Shown here: piece after piece, positions 10,416 to 22,271 of the stretch
Layout of the letters: every line of letters begins with the position of its first letter
Numbering within the stretch: the stretch's first letter is position 1
From: Romanomermis culicivorax
Lineage: Eukaryota; Nematoda; Enoplea; Mermithida; Mermithidae
NCBI GenBank assembly: GCA_963922205.1
Contig: CAWUHX010000070.1
Location: 558,001-622,000 of the forward strand
DNA length: 64,000 nt
Direction: 5' to 3'
Position numbers and translations under genes: made by a program
Notes under the pieces: generated by a model
Databases searched by the model: none
Told to the model about the DNA's origin: nothing
Seen by the model: the letters and a program-made list of their open reading frames with translations, nothing else

Positions 10416-12473
10416 ATGGCAAATATGGAAGCAACCATCGAACAAGTAGCAAAGAAATTCGCGAATGTACCCAATGATAGGGACAAATATCAAACTATTG
10501 ACGCAGAAATATATGATTATGCGGATCATGGGATACAAATGTCCTCTGATTCAGTGTTATTCTTCGAGAAAATTAGTTTATCTCCAGAAACGAATGTGGT
10601 ATCATTTTATAATTCAAGATATATGCCTACAATACCGAAAATTGAAGCGAAAATTGATATTGAAACAAAATTGAAGAAGGAAACAGAAAGGGTAACGAAC
10701 GGAAATATCCAGGATGTGGCCACTTTAGCCATCCTGGAATCAATGCAAAGAGCCGTTGACAAATTGACGAATGCCGTTAATGTAGAAAGAACAAAAGCGG
10801 CACTTCCGGAACAAGAAATACTCGAGCAACTCATGCGAGAAAGAGCAGAACGTAAGTTATGGGAAGAGAAGTTTCGAGAACAAGAACAGCAAAACTCAAG
10901 AAAGATAATGGAAGAAGTTGAGAAACAAATGCGAGAATTGATGAAGAAAATGGATAAGAGAACCGACGAAAGAATATCGAATCCTGGAGATATGGAAATA
11001 CTTCCGTCTGAACCGGTCAAAGATCATTTAGACAGGAGTTTAGAAAGAAAAGTCAATTGGTTTGAAAACCATTTCGGCCAGGCCCAGGCTCAAGGTACCC
11101 AACATCGAATGATTGAAGATGAAATACCAACCACCTCATGGAATACCGGAACAGAACAACCCATAGCAGCAGGCATTCCTCGAAATCGACAGGAGTATGG
11201 ACAATATTGCGAAGATCCCGAAAAAAGAATGAAGATAATTCTAAGTCGAATGAAAAATAAAGAAATATCGGATAAAATGGAGGCTGCAGAAATACTCAAT
11301 TTTTTCCCGTGTTTGGAAGGCACATTCAAGCCTGAAGACACAGAAGACCTAAGAATTGAAGTACTCTGGCGTTGCTGCGATTTTGAAACTTCGACATATG
11401 TGGATAAGAACTGCAGCTATGAAGAAGGAAAAGCAAGCGTGATTAGAATGATCGCCCCCAAAATGGACATTCCTGCACTCAGAAGGGAGCTACATGATAA
11501 GAAAAAACGAAAAGGGGAGAGTACAAAAGATTTTTTGCGATGAATAAAGACTTATGTCCATTTATTAAATTACGAAAAAACGGAAAATGAACGAAATCGA
11601 ATTGTTATCGAAACGTATTTTCACAGAGCTTTAGTTTACTTCCAAACTCAAATGGAGGGTCAGCTTCAAGAATTCAAAAATATCACCTCTTTGGCAGAAT
11701 TCGTAAATAAATTGAAAGCTGATACGACAGTCTGGAAGGAATTTAGCGAGGATCAAGAAGACGGCAAAGACGATCAGTTGAATCGAGTCTATGAAAATAG
11801 AAGATTTAATAATTTACAAATTCGTCAGCAGGATAGCGGTACTGGTCAACAACAGCAAATTTCGCGGCCTCAGCAAATTTTTCCACTGCCACCACCATTT
11901 CAGGCCCCTTTATCTCAACAGGACATTATGAAAATGGTTAATGACGCAATTAGGAATCAGGGCCCTCCAGCTCTTAATCCTTGGGGAGTCAATAGTAATC
12001 CTAATAATGTATCATACAATAATTTACCTGATAGAACTTTGGGAAATCCCTATTGTTCATACCATAAATCGAATAGTCACTCATCCGAAAATTGTTTTAT
12101 TGTCCACCCTGAATTGATTCAACCAACGGATCAGGGGAGGTCGTGGAATCGTGGTAACAATTTTTATAATTGAAATTTTGACCAGCGTGGTGGCTTTGTA
12201 AATTGTGGACGAGTGGGTTTTGTTAATTTTGGTCAATGGGTGCCATATCACAATAATAATACGGAACAAAATCCTAACGTGGCATATTATTATCGCCAAA
12301 ATAATGTCCTGCAGCCACCGTCAAATATTGTACCATCAACATCATCGCAAACGACCAATAATCCTACAAATAATTCCATAAACGTTATAAATTCACAGGA
12401 GGCTAAAAAACAAGATAAGCCGGAAATTATAGCCTTAGATGGAGTTCTTATAGAAAATTACAAGTTAAGTTAG
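10416..12473 (+). pseudogene. gag: TE-B gag, interrupted by three in-frame stops
   Basis: A single frame begins at ATG 10416 and shows a long charged coiled-coil (roughly residues 125-195) and a capsid region alignable to TE-A (LRREL...KTYVHLL beside LKREL...MTYVQLL). A Gln/Pro-rich linker and a CX2HX4HX4C knuckle (CSYHKSNSHSSENC, about 12057) follow. TGA at 11541, TGA at 12171 and TAG at 12471 interrupt it, but sequence on both sides stays in frame and homologous. This is point-mutation decay rather than separate genes. The first TGA aligns to a lysine in TE-A, so an ancestral Arg CGA codon is plausible. Confidence 0.85.
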
Positions 12474-12539
12474 GCGAATGTTATCAATTCTACTTCAGAA
12501 GCGAAACCTAGACTCGCCAATAATAATGAACATCTATTT

Positions 12540-14960
12540 TTGGAAAACTTTCACAAATGCCAACCATTATTAATACCTGTTAAACTATGCAGAGAAGAAT
12601 TTAAAGCCTTAATCGATACGAGAGCACAATCCAGCTTTATGAGGACAGATACAGCGTGGAGACTACTGAATACACCAAAGACAAAATTCTCTATCTTAAA
12701 TTCAGTAGTAACAGCTGTAGGAAAACGTGTAACAACATATGGTCCTACATTTATAAACGTTGGAACCGGTTTTGGAAATTTTCTTGCTAGATTCGCATTG
12801 CTAGATAACCTGAACGAAGGTATTATATTGGGTCTAGATTTTCTAACCCATCCTAGTATACAGGCGTCTATTGATTTTGGGAAAGGTCATATATGTTTAG
12901 CAAATGTAGAAAGACAGATAATTAGTGAAACATTATTCGACAATGCACAAATACCGTCGCGGTTGCCAATTCCTACAAACCCGATGGTTTCGGATTATGT
13001 ACCTATAAAGGAAGAGGTTAAGGAAGAAGATCTGCCTGAATTAGAAAGCGATGATGAACAAGAACAAGTTATGCGAATAACCGAAATGGAGGAAGAAACT
13101 TTTATCTGGACAAAAAATGGGACATATATTCCTCCAAATACCACTTCTTTTGTGCAAGCTGTGGTTTGGCCACAGAAAAATTGGACAAAGAGTCCCATAG
13201 TCGTAGAAGAAACAGGGAGGGACACTTTATTCGACGTTGACGCCTCAATTGTGGATGCTAAAGACAATAATTTCCGAATTCTACTCATAAATGAAACAAA
13301 TAAAGGGATAAAGCTGCGTAGCAATGAGTTGATAGCAAAGTCCAAAACGAAATTCATGGGGCCCGAATTTGATGAGAAAATACATAAACTTCAGACAGAA
13401 CCTCAAATTCAACAACACAGTGAACCAGAATTTATCAAAATTGTGACGCAACTAGTGGAAGAATCAAGTATCGATCGAGAAGGGCAACAGCAACTTATGA
13501 ATGTCCTACTCAAACATAGGCATGCATTCAGTATGAAAAATGACCCTTTAACGATGACCCATGAGGCACAACATAAAATCGATACAGGAGACACATTACC
13601 CGTTCAAAAGCACTATTGGAGAGCCCCTATCATGCAAAGAGATATTATTCGTGAACATGTGAAAGATATGATGGAAAAAGGTGTCATCGAGCCCTCTAGA
13701 AGCCCTTGGGCTGCACCATTGTTTTTAGTGGGCAAGAAAGATGGCACTTGGAGACCAGTAGTTGACTATAGAGGAATCAATCAAGTAACGAAAGAGGATA
13801 AATTCCCGATACCACGAATCAATGATTACTTAGATGCGTTGGGAGGTGCACGCTATTTTTCGACTTTGGACTTAAAGTCCGGGTACTGGCAGGTGCCAAT
13901 GCACTCCGAATCGAAAGAAAAGGCAGCATTTATATGCCAAGATGGTCTTTTCCAGTTCAAAGTAATGCCATTCGGGCTTAAAAATGCTCCCCCAGACTTT
14001 CAGCGTCTCATGGAGCAAATTCTGTATCCATATGTATGGAAAATATGTTTAGTATATATCGACGATGTAATAATTTTTTCAAAAACCCTCGAGGAGCATT
14101 TAGAAAATATAGAGACCATTTTTCGATGTTTAACAAATGTGAATCTTACATTGAAACCTGACAAATGTTCCTTTATGCCAGCCAGTGTAAAATTTTCAGG
14201 CCACATATTGGATAAAAATGGAATGTCAGTCGATCCACAAAAAATAGAAGCAGTAAAAAATTTTGAAGTACCTAAATCCATCAAGCAGCTACAGAAGTTC
14301 TTGGGATTGGTACAATGGTCCAAACGGTTCATACATAACTTAGCTTTCATCGCCCAGCCTTTATTTAAAGCCCTCGTAAAGAAAAATAGGAAGGAGAAGT
14401 TTGAGCTTTCAGAAGAACAGTTAAAAGCTTTTGAAGGTATAAAAAATGCCCTAATGACGGCACCCTTCCTTCGATATCCAGTATTTGACGGATCGGCGAA
14501 ATTTGTCATCCAAACTGATGCCTCAGGGACAGGGATAGGTGCGATTTTGTACCAGGAAACAGAAAGTGATCGCTGGACAATAACCTACTTGAGTAGAGTT
14601 TTAAACGACGCCGAAACAAGATACTCCACTACGGAAAGAGAGTGTCTAGCCGTAGTCTACGGGTTCAAGCAATACCGACACTATGTTATGGGGTTTAGGG
14701 TCACAATCAGTACAGATCATAAACCACTTACATGGCTTTTGGCCGAAAAACAACAAAATCAAAGGTTGCTGAAATGGGCCTTATATCTTGGGCAATTTAA
14801 TTATACATTCAAATATGTAGCTGGACGTGAAAATGCCTTCGCAGATTTTTTATCAAGATCTGACGAGAAAGAAAAGATTCGAAACAAAAAACGGGAAAAG
14901 AAAGAACAAATTGGGGACGAGAATGTGAACATGGAACCGGAATGCATGGCAGTAACGTGA
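12540..14960 (+). pseudogene. pol: TE-B pol: protease, reverse transcriptase, RNase H
   Basis: This continues the gag frame. The protease motif reads IDTRAQSS at about 12612, where TE-A has IDTGAQCS, so the essential Gly of DTG is Arg, explained by one G-to-A change; protease should be inactive. Reverse transcriptase is complete with [19 protein letters not shown] (about 14054) and the FLGLVQW region. RNase H has the TDASGTGIG start, the ERECLAVV block and TDHKPLTWL (about 14715). The frame ends at TGA 14958 and resumes at once in the same frame with integrase. Confidence 0.92.
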
Positions 14961-14963
14961 GCC

Positions 14964-16328
14964 ATGACAAAACAAATGCTTGAACCTGAGACACAGGAGA
15001 CATTTATCGACCCACCACTGCCGACGCAACAGGAAATAGATCAAATGCCGGAGGAAGCGAAAAAGGAGTCCGAATTATTTTCATTGGAATTGATTAAGAA
15101 ACAACAGCGACTAGATTCGAAATTGGTGGATATTTTTCGGAATATTGGCAAAAATAGTTCGAAAAAATACTTTAACAGTTTTCACTTGGAAAATGAAGTA
15201 TTATACCGAGAAAATATCCATGGAAAAAACCAATTAGTAATTCCATCAAGACTTAGACATCTTGTTTTGCATCAATATCACGGCGACACCTTAATGGGAC
15301 ACCAAGGAATAGATAGAATTATCGCTGCAATCGGAAATAAATTTTGGTGGTCGAATATGGAGGACGATATTATCAAGTGGATAAAATCTTGCATCGTATG
15401 CCAATTATGTCACCCCATATCAAACCCGATTCAACCACTCAATCCCATACCCGTTTCTTACCCTTGGGAAATAGTAGCTACAGATGTGGTTAGTATTTCG
15501 CCTCTACGGGAAAAAAGACCATACGTTATCGTATTTATGGATTATTTTACGAAATGGGTCGAAGCCAAATGTATCCCGGACCAGAAAGCCGATACCATAG
15601 TAAAAGCATTTATGGAGAAAGTTATTTATACCCACGGGACGCCGAAATATTTGCTGAGCGACCAGGGCTCAGCATATATGTCTCAATTAATGCGGGACGT
15701 TTGTGATCTTTTGAAAATAAAGAAGATAAATAGGACACCATACCACCCGCAATGCAATGGTATGGTGGAAAGATTTAACCGAACCCTAATTGAACAAATT
15801 AGGAGGGTGGCGATAACCGATCCAGATGATTGGCCTCATTATCTGGAGCAAATTTTATTTGCTTATCGGATTACGCCCCATAAAACCACAAAAACCTCCC
15901 CTCATAGTTTGTTGTACGGGCATGAGGCGAGATTTCAGATAGACAACGATATTGCGAGGCCAATAATTGTGCAAAATGATTACGAGACCTATAAATACAT
16001 GTTAATGGAACATCTCCTTAACACATACAAATTTATAAACGAAAATCACAAAAAAACGGCGGCCGAACGAAAATCACAGTACGACAAGAAGGCTCGCGAG
16101 AAAACATTCCTAATTGGTGAACTTGTGCTCTACCAAAAAGGAATCATTAAAGGGAAAGCCGACACAACGAATGACGGTCCCTATGAAGTGATAGAAACAC
16201 AAAATTTAGACAAAAATGTCATAAAAATACGCCGCGCTGGGAAACCAGATTCGCGAGTACAAATAGTTTCCATAAATCACGTAAAGCCTTTTGTTACGCG
16301 GACACCCGATTTTTACTGTAGCTTATAA
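14964..16328 (+). CDS. TE-B integrase, in frame after a TGA
   Basis: 454 codons. The N-terminal HHCC zinc finger (HQYHGDTLMGHQG ... CIVCQLC) is followed by the catalytic core with VATDVV, LSDQGSAY and MVERFNRTL, the DDE triad. The C-terminal segment ends with a basic domain and SINHVKPFV, matching SITRLKPFV in TE-A. Only the upstream TGA separates it from RNase H, so it was part of one Gag-Pol polyprotein. Core residues are all present. Confidence 0.93.
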   Translation: MTKQMLEPETQETFIDPPLPTQQEIDQMPEEAKKESELFSLELIKKQQRLDSKLVDIFRNIGKNSSKKYFNSFHLENEVLYRENIHGKNQLVIPSRLRHLVLHQYHGDTLMGHQGIDRIIAAIGNKFWWSNMEDDIIKWIKSCIVCQLCHPISNPIQPLNPIPVSYPWEIVATDVVSISPLREKRPYVIVFMDYFTKWVEAKCIPDQKADTIVKAFMEKVIYTHGTPKYLLSDQGSAYMSQLMRDVCDLLKIKKINRTPYHPQCNGMVERFNRTLIEQIRRVAITDPDDWPHYLEQILFAYRITPHKTTKTSPHSLLYGHEARFQIDNDIARPIIVQNDYETYKYMLMEHLLNTYKFINENHKKTAAERKSQYDKKAREKTFLIGELVLYQKGIIKGKADTTNDGPYEVIETQNLDKNVIKIRRAGKPDSRVQIVSINHVKPFVTRTPDFYCSL

Positions 16329-17020
16329 TTCATTTTTATCGTTTTATTTGTGCGTTGTGTTCGAATTTTGTTTTATGTGTCTTTTTTAACGTTCTATGTA
16401 TTATATCTTTCCCATTTTTTCCCTTTTTCCCTTCAAATTTTTTAATCGTTCTGACTTATTTTTGGCAATTTTATGGCAATTTTAGGCATTTATCAAAAAT
16501 TACGATGCTGGAAAAATTTTAATGGGCAAAATTATATTTTTTCACGCGCTTGATGTGAGAAAATCAAAATGCTTATAAGTCCTGAGAAAATCCTCCCAGA
16601 GTTAAATCCCATAAATTCGAGGTGTTATGGAGCTGCTTTTTAGATTTGATTTGCAAAATATTAGTATATTGATAATTTTCGTCGATTGGAGATTTTGTGA
16701 AATTCGAATGCGAACACGCTATGGCTACCTCCAGTATCGTCGAAGTCGATAATAGTTTTGGGCAGCCACAAGACCGCCAAGATAACACCAATTTCCAAAT
16801 TAGTAGTAAGTTGTAAAAAGGGTAGAATATGTGGTAAAAATTTTTTATTTGAAACAGGACTCTAAATTGACTGGCAGGCAATTTATATGCCGAGGATTTT
16901 GGGTGTTCGAAAGCCTGATCAACTCCCCTATGTCCAAATTTATTCTTGAGCAGTTGAGTCATTTTTGTTTTGGAGTTATTGTAAAAAAAGAGTAGGTAAA
17001 AAATTGTGTGAAAATTTTAA
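16329..17020 (+). other. TE-B spacer between integrase and ORF2
   Basis: AT-rich, about 0.7 kb, no convincing ORF on either strand. Its position equals the TE-A spacer that contains the proposed splice signals. The first ATG of ORF2 lies at 17114 while the homologous frame opens at 17021, so a splice acceptor in this spacer is plausible but I could not pin it down. Confidence 0.5.
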
Positions 17021-18061
17021 GATTATAACGTTCGAGGATTGGTGTGGTCGACAGACATTTTCAATTATTTTACATCGTTGTTTGGTGGGCCACACACGGC
17101 CATTGAAGAACCTATGTTTCTTGCGCCCGAAAATATCAAAGCATTTATCAAAGCGGTAAATCAATCGAAATTCAGAGGACGGATAGTTATTGCGTTGGAT
17201 ATGGAAAGTGGAAGAAAACCAAAAACACCGGGTTCGAAACCCAGCGACACGTTGAGGCTCCTAACAATTTCTACTATGTGCGGGAAAAATTTCATAGTAG
17301 ACTTGAAATTTTGGGATAAGGAGCATTTCCACAAAATATACGGGACCATTTTTCGCCAAGAAAATATTATTGTTGGTTTCCAAATCCGCGAAGATATCAC
17401 CCTAGTCCTGACTAAATTCAGTTATTTAGATCAGGAGAGAATGCTAGCTCGAAAAAGGCGTGATAATATCGATTACATTTTATCGTGTTGCGTTTATGAT
17501 CTGGAAATTGTACTGGCAGAAATGAAAGATAAATCAAAGACAAGAATGATAGGAATTAGCCTCGAAGCCCCGAGCTTAAAAGCTCTTATGACGGAAGTTT
17601 TGTTCCTGTGGGCTGACGCTTTCAAAATCTCGTGGGGGCAATTGAGCTCCTTAGAATTTCGGCAGCTTATGGAAGCGGACAAACTTAATATGGAAGTTTT
17701 GCGATACGCGAAGCTCGACGCGGGCGGATCCCTTCTATGTTTCTTAGCGTTGCTTCGTTACGGATTCGCTACCGATATACAAAATTGTTTTCAATTATAT
17801 CCACATGACACAATGGAACCAGAATTGGTTGCCGATTTAGCGCGAAGATTTCGAGAAACTTTTGAAGATAAGTATACGGATCAACAGCGGAAAGGCGCAT
17901 ATGGAGTGGAAGAAATAATGGACAATATTAACGCCTTATATTGTATGATGCGTGGGGAAGCGATAGCCACCTACAAATTATTGGAAGAAATGGCGCCAGG
18001 GACTTTCTATTGTCCCCCGCATTTTTCCAATAGCGATATTAAACCGCAACCAGTACCCTGA
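17021..18061 (+). pseudogene. TE-B ORF2 N-terminal part: DEDDy 3'-5' exonuclease domain
   Basis: The frame opens after TAA at 17018; the first ATG is at 17114. Counting from codon 17039, Exo I is ALDMES (D54, E56), Exo II is VGFQIREDI (D119) and Exo III is RYAKLDAG (Y223, D227). The full DEDDy set is kept. The protein aligns to TE-A ORF2 from FLAPENI/FLSPGSL through KFRG/NFRG, the RYGF block, the L.PHD motif and a conserved MRGEAIATYKL/MRDEVLSAYKF segment. The TGA at 18059 ends this block, but the same frame reads on for about 40 codons into a Lys/Arg-rich then acidic stretch like the one in TE-A, so the stop is likely secondary. Function in the element is unknown. Confidence 0.82.
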
Positions 18062-19515
18062 GGTTGGTTTCCGTGGGTGGAAAAGAAAGTAAAAGCGCCG
18101 AGAAAAAGGAAAGATACCGACGATTCAGAAGAGGGGCCTATCAATGACTGGGATTTAAAGACATTTTGGCGGTGGGGCGATTCGGACGGCCGATAGAACC
18201 CAAAGAAATTGAAATAAAGCAAGGAAAATGGCCGAAGGGAGTAATTCAATTTACGACAAACATTTTACGAGACCAGGTATCACACCTGAGGGACTACTAC
18301 CATCCGAGAATCAACTGAACAATTGTGCCTATAGTCAAAGAACTATATGAGAAAAACGTAAATCCTCTTATTTATTTCTTGTGGCCTCATTCGGCACAAG
18401 AATGGAAATCGTGGGTTCCAGGATTTACGTCCGGTATGTGGTAATCCGTGTGGAGAAACGAACAAGAAAGAATCGAATTTATGAAGTGGATGGGCCAGGA
18501 CTTGTTGAACAATAAAATAACCGATCAGATGGAACAAATGTTGGAACAATATCCAAAGGTACGTACGCAAAAATCGATCCAAAATATTTTTTGCGTACTA
18601 CCGATAAAATGGATACCACGGTCTTTAAAAGAGCCCATAGAAGAGATAGAAACGAATTTGCGCGAAAACTCCATTTATTTTATGAATCGTAATTTTTATA
18701 ACGTTTTTCACTTTTTGAATATCCCCACAGCCAGTCAAAATCTAATTTATTGGAATGTCTCCGCTTCTATATTCGAGGCTAAGGACCTATGGGTCCCCAG
18801 CACTTCTACAACTTTCAAATCCGTAACTAAGTGGGACGACTCGGATCTGATTCCTCAAGTAGAAGTTGTGGTCCTGGCTAGCCAGGGTCCTATAGAAAAA
18901 ACTTCGAAGGAACAGACGGAAACTGTACCCGCTAAAATAGATATTTTGAATGTTTCAGGTAATCAAATGGAGCAAGAAAAGCCCGAAATGGTAATTATCG
19001 AGGACCCTCCTATTGCCGATACACCCGCTACTGGGAGTAAAGGTGCCACAGAGGAGGAAAAATTAATGGAAATAGTCCAATCCGAAAGCGAGAAACAACC
19101 CGAATTGGAAAAGCTAACCAAGCAAATAAAGGAAACGAAAGAAAAGATAGAGATATTAGAAAAAGAAAAGTACGGAAAAGTGGTGATCGAATTGGCTAAG
19201 CAGCTAGAAAGTATTAATGCCGAAGAAGAAGGAACTAGCGAGGAGCTGTTCGTGGAAGTGGTGTCCGAAATTGGGAGTGACGAAGAAATTCCTGAAGCTA
19301 ATGTTTTGCCGGCTCCGCCAGTATATGCAAAGGCTGGTGGGCAAAATGTAGAGAACATTACGAACCCCGAAAAATTCGCGAAAGTAATGTATAATAAGAG
19401 ACAAGCAAAGGAGAAACGGACAGCTCAGGAGGAAAATAAAGCCGAACTGGATAAAGTCAAAAGTGGAAACTTCCAACAACCAGCCAGAAATCCAAACGAC
19501 AATCTCAAATATTGA
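18062..19515 (+). pseudogene. TE-B ORF2 middle part: basic linker, IYFLWP block, coiled-coil
   Basis: After the stop at 18061 the frame gives a basic stretch, shifts frame near 18190, and continues with stops at about 18316 (TGA) and 18440 (TAA) into a long open stretch to TGA 19513. The block LIYFLWP at about 18375 has a counterpart, ILYYLWP, in TE-C at 33.9 kb. Further on is a Glu/Lys-rich predicted coiled-coil (about 19060-19260) and a Lys-rich tail. No known domain is recognised. Sequence continuity across the stops argues for one ancestral protein of roughly 1050 residues or more. Confidence 0.65.
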
Positions 19516-20244
19516 AGAGGCCTCGGAAAATGCAGGCAAGTTCTGAATAAAGCCTTGAAAGAAGGGAAATATGTCGTGGATTTCCAATACGGGAGGGTAT
19601 CTCTTTCGAACCCGTGTGTTCAGAAATACCTCGTGCACATGGTTCCCACTCTGGACAAAGAGGTAGCCCTCATGACAACGGATTTGATAAATCGTATATA
19701 CCACGAAGCAGGAATCGAAATAGAAACGATACGATACTACGAATTGCAGTTTCACGTGCTGCAGGCGAATTTCCCCGAGAAATTGTGGAATATTTTGGAA
19801 CTTCAATTAGCCGAATGGACAATGACTCGCCCTCCGTGGAAAGCATACGAAGCTGCCGTGTGGGCCTGCGCTTGTTTATTTATGAAATTGTCGCGATTGG
19901 GGAGAATTCCTCAGAATTTCGCGGGATTCCATTATCAGGCCCACGCCTACGTTACGATGAAATTGCGTCGCGAATTTAACACAAGACAAGAGGGAGCAGG
20001 CAGTAACTTTCACGCTTTATACGCCTCATGCCAGTCCAAGGCAGCGGGATTAGCGTATACAATTGCCAAGGCCGTCTTACAAGATAAGAAAGATCCGGAG
20101 CCGAAATATGCGAATATTCAAGTATGGAAGAAAGAAACTGACAACACCAATCCCCATATATGCTTTTGGGAGGTAATTGATCGAAAGAAAGCTCATGATA
20201 TTTTGGAAGTCAAAAAAAGTTTGAAAAAGAAAATCAGATACTGA
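19516..20244 (+). pseudogene. TE-B ORF2 C-terminal helical domain
   Basis: It is in the same frame as the preceding block; one TGA at 19513 separates them and there is no frameshift. The sequence is rich in aromatic and aliphatic residues (for example YYELQFHVLQ and AYEAAVWACACLF), predicted helical and without a clear membrane anchor. A similarly placed and similarly patterned ORF exists in TE-C at 26213-26590, suggesting a conserved element-specific domain. I do not recognise the family. It ends at TGA 20242, after which the frame stays open about 70 codons. Confidence 0.6.
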
Positions 20245-20311
20245 GTTAAGCACGCCCACAATAGGCCTGCGACAAGTAAGGTATCCAAATGGTGGGCCAG
20301 AAAAGATAGCC

Positions 20312-21052
20312 ATGTGCGAAAAAGAGAGAAATCGGCCAAGCCGGACAAAGATAGGAAAAGGAAACAGGAAAGTTCGGCATCGAGACGAAAGCTGCCACGA
20401 AAAATTGATGTCCAGGGAAAAGAAACGAAGGGAGATGGAAGAAGAAAGTTGGCGTAATGAAATGGATGATTATGAAAAGGCCTACGAAAGAAAAGAAAAA
20501 GAGAAAAGAGAATCGAAAGAGCATAAAGAGAGTCGAAAGTCACGAAGTAGAAAGAGGACTCCAGGTTACTACCAGCAGGATGATAGATTGGACGTGTCCT
20601 ACTCCAGTCGAGCAGCTTCACTGGATAGGCCTAGAGCCAATGAAATGACTCAACAAGGAGTACCGATGTCCGACCCGAATGCAATGATGCTAGTGCAACA
20701 ACAACAGTTACCGTATTTGCCGCCGAACTACCCAGGATTGCCCATGGTAGGATTTGATTGTTTGAGTCGCCCTCTTTTTTCAGGCCAAATATTGCCAAAT
20801 ACGATGGTACCACCGCTGGCACAGTACCAAGTGCCGCAATTCCCGATTATGCAATTTCAGCCGGGTCAACCGCAATATTACCACCAATTCTTGGTTCCGC
20901 CCGGCCTCCAAATGCCGCCGCCTACCATAATCCTGCCAATTCGTAACGTACAAAGCGAGGAGAGAATGGACATTCCTGGGACTTCGACGGCTAGGCAACC
21001 CCCCCCCAAAGACCGCCGTCGACGGGAAATCCTGATTACATATCGCCATTGA
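20312..21052 (+). CDS. TE-B ORF3-like charged/proline-rich protein, possibly the shifted end of ORF2
   Basis: 246 codons. The first 90 are Lys/Arg/Glu-rich with SRKSRSRKR; the rest is Pro/Gln/Met-rich with low complexity (LPYLPPNYPG, QVPQFPIMQF, QPPPKDRRRR). The preceding ORF2 frame overlaps it in another phase and is also basic there, so one frameshift could unite them. This composition fits a disordered nucleic-acid-binding tail. No homolog is recognised, and TE-A cannot be compared because it runs out of the window. Confidence 0.5.
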   Translation: MCEKERNRPSRTKIGKGNRKVRHRDESCHEKLMSREKKRREMEEESWRNEMDDYEKAYERKEKEKRESKEHKESRKSRSRKRTPGYYQQDDRLDVSYSSRAASLDRPRANEMTQQGVPMSDPNAMMLVQQQQLPYLPPNYPGLPMVGFDCLSRPLFSGQILPNTMVPPLAQYQVPQFPIMQFQPGQPQYYHQFLVPPGLQMPPPTIILPIRNVQSEERMDIPGTSTARQPPPKDRRRREILITYRH

Positions 21053-22257
21053 AAAGAGAACCAGATATTGGTCAGCCGGGGCGGGACCACAGTGGTCACA
21101 GACAGAAGTAAATTTTTTGTTAAAAATGACCCCGCTCTTCGTGAGGTCACCATAAAGTAACTATCTCGTTGTGTAATTTTTTCCGATAATTCAAAAGTCA
21201 CTTATTTTTCTTTTCGAGCATCAGTATTACAAATTGGAAACCCGTTGTGCCACACTCATTATGCCTTAAAATTGCCTCTTTTATTAATCTCAGAAATTTG
21301 TCTTGGTTATTTTCTCGTTTGCATTGCGTTTTATTTAAATCTGTACAAAGATACCTTGTATTTCTTTTTCGGTAAATCTGTGTAAATTATCATCCAATTC
21401 TTGTATTTTTGCAAATTGATTATTCTTTTCCTTTCCAAGAAGTAGTCACCAACTAATGTCGTGCAGGGTGTAGGCAGCTTCGCGCTACCATGATTTTTTT
21501 TCTCTACCTTTTTTCCAAAACATATATTTTCATTTCAAAACTTTTTTTTGTGTGGCACAGACCGTGTTATGGGTTTAAGTTTACCTTTTAATAAGGCAGA
21601 TTCACTTTAACAACAAATACCATAAATATTTTGGTTCAAAATCTAGACAGCCAAAGGGCCAGAGGATTCGGTCTTCGGGCATCCTTTCTCCCTGGGGGCA
21701 GATAATACCAAAGGCGTTGGGGGGCCAGTGTCCGGCCAAGGGGCCAGGGGAGCAGCGGTGGCGGAAAATTTGAAAGTCTTGTGGGCTCTCCACATTTAAC
21801 AACCCCCCTCCAGAGAGGACGGAGACGAAGGCCACAATCGGTGATGGAGGAGCCGCCGATACCAAACACATCGACGGCAGTGGGGAGCGGCCCACAACCT
21901 AAAACGGGCACCACCGGGGTCGCCGCTGATCAAACGATTTTTATTTTGTCAAATTCGGCCCGAGTGCCGCGAACGCTATTTGTTCAAACTTTTTATTCTT
22001 TTTATTCGGGTCAACGGGCCCACTGGGCATTTTATTGGCAAACTTTTTCGTGCCGGGGTAGCATCCGGCGCCATTGGCCCCATAGTTGTAATAATACCGT
22101 TCGATACAGGCGTTTTATTTTTTATTGGTTTTATTGCGTCAATGGCGCGTAGCGTCGTTTTTTGAACGTTTGGAGTCGCCGGTCGTCGGCATCGTTGGTC
22201 TGGGGCCCTTGGGGGACCTCCTGACTTTTCCCTTCGCTGGCGGGAAAAGTCTTGAAT
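21053..22257 (+). other. TE-B 3' untranslated region
   Basis: 1.2 kb with no convincing ORF. The first half is T-rich; the second half is GC-rich with G runs. Short ORFs here on both strands look fortuitous. Confidence 0.5.
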
Positions 22258-22271
22258 TTGGGGGGGAGGGA
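22258..22271 (+). promoter_or_regulatory. TE-B polypurine tract
   Basis: A run of G with GAGGGA lies directly before the TG that starts the 3' LTR. It is the expected plus-strand priming site. Confidence 0.65.
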
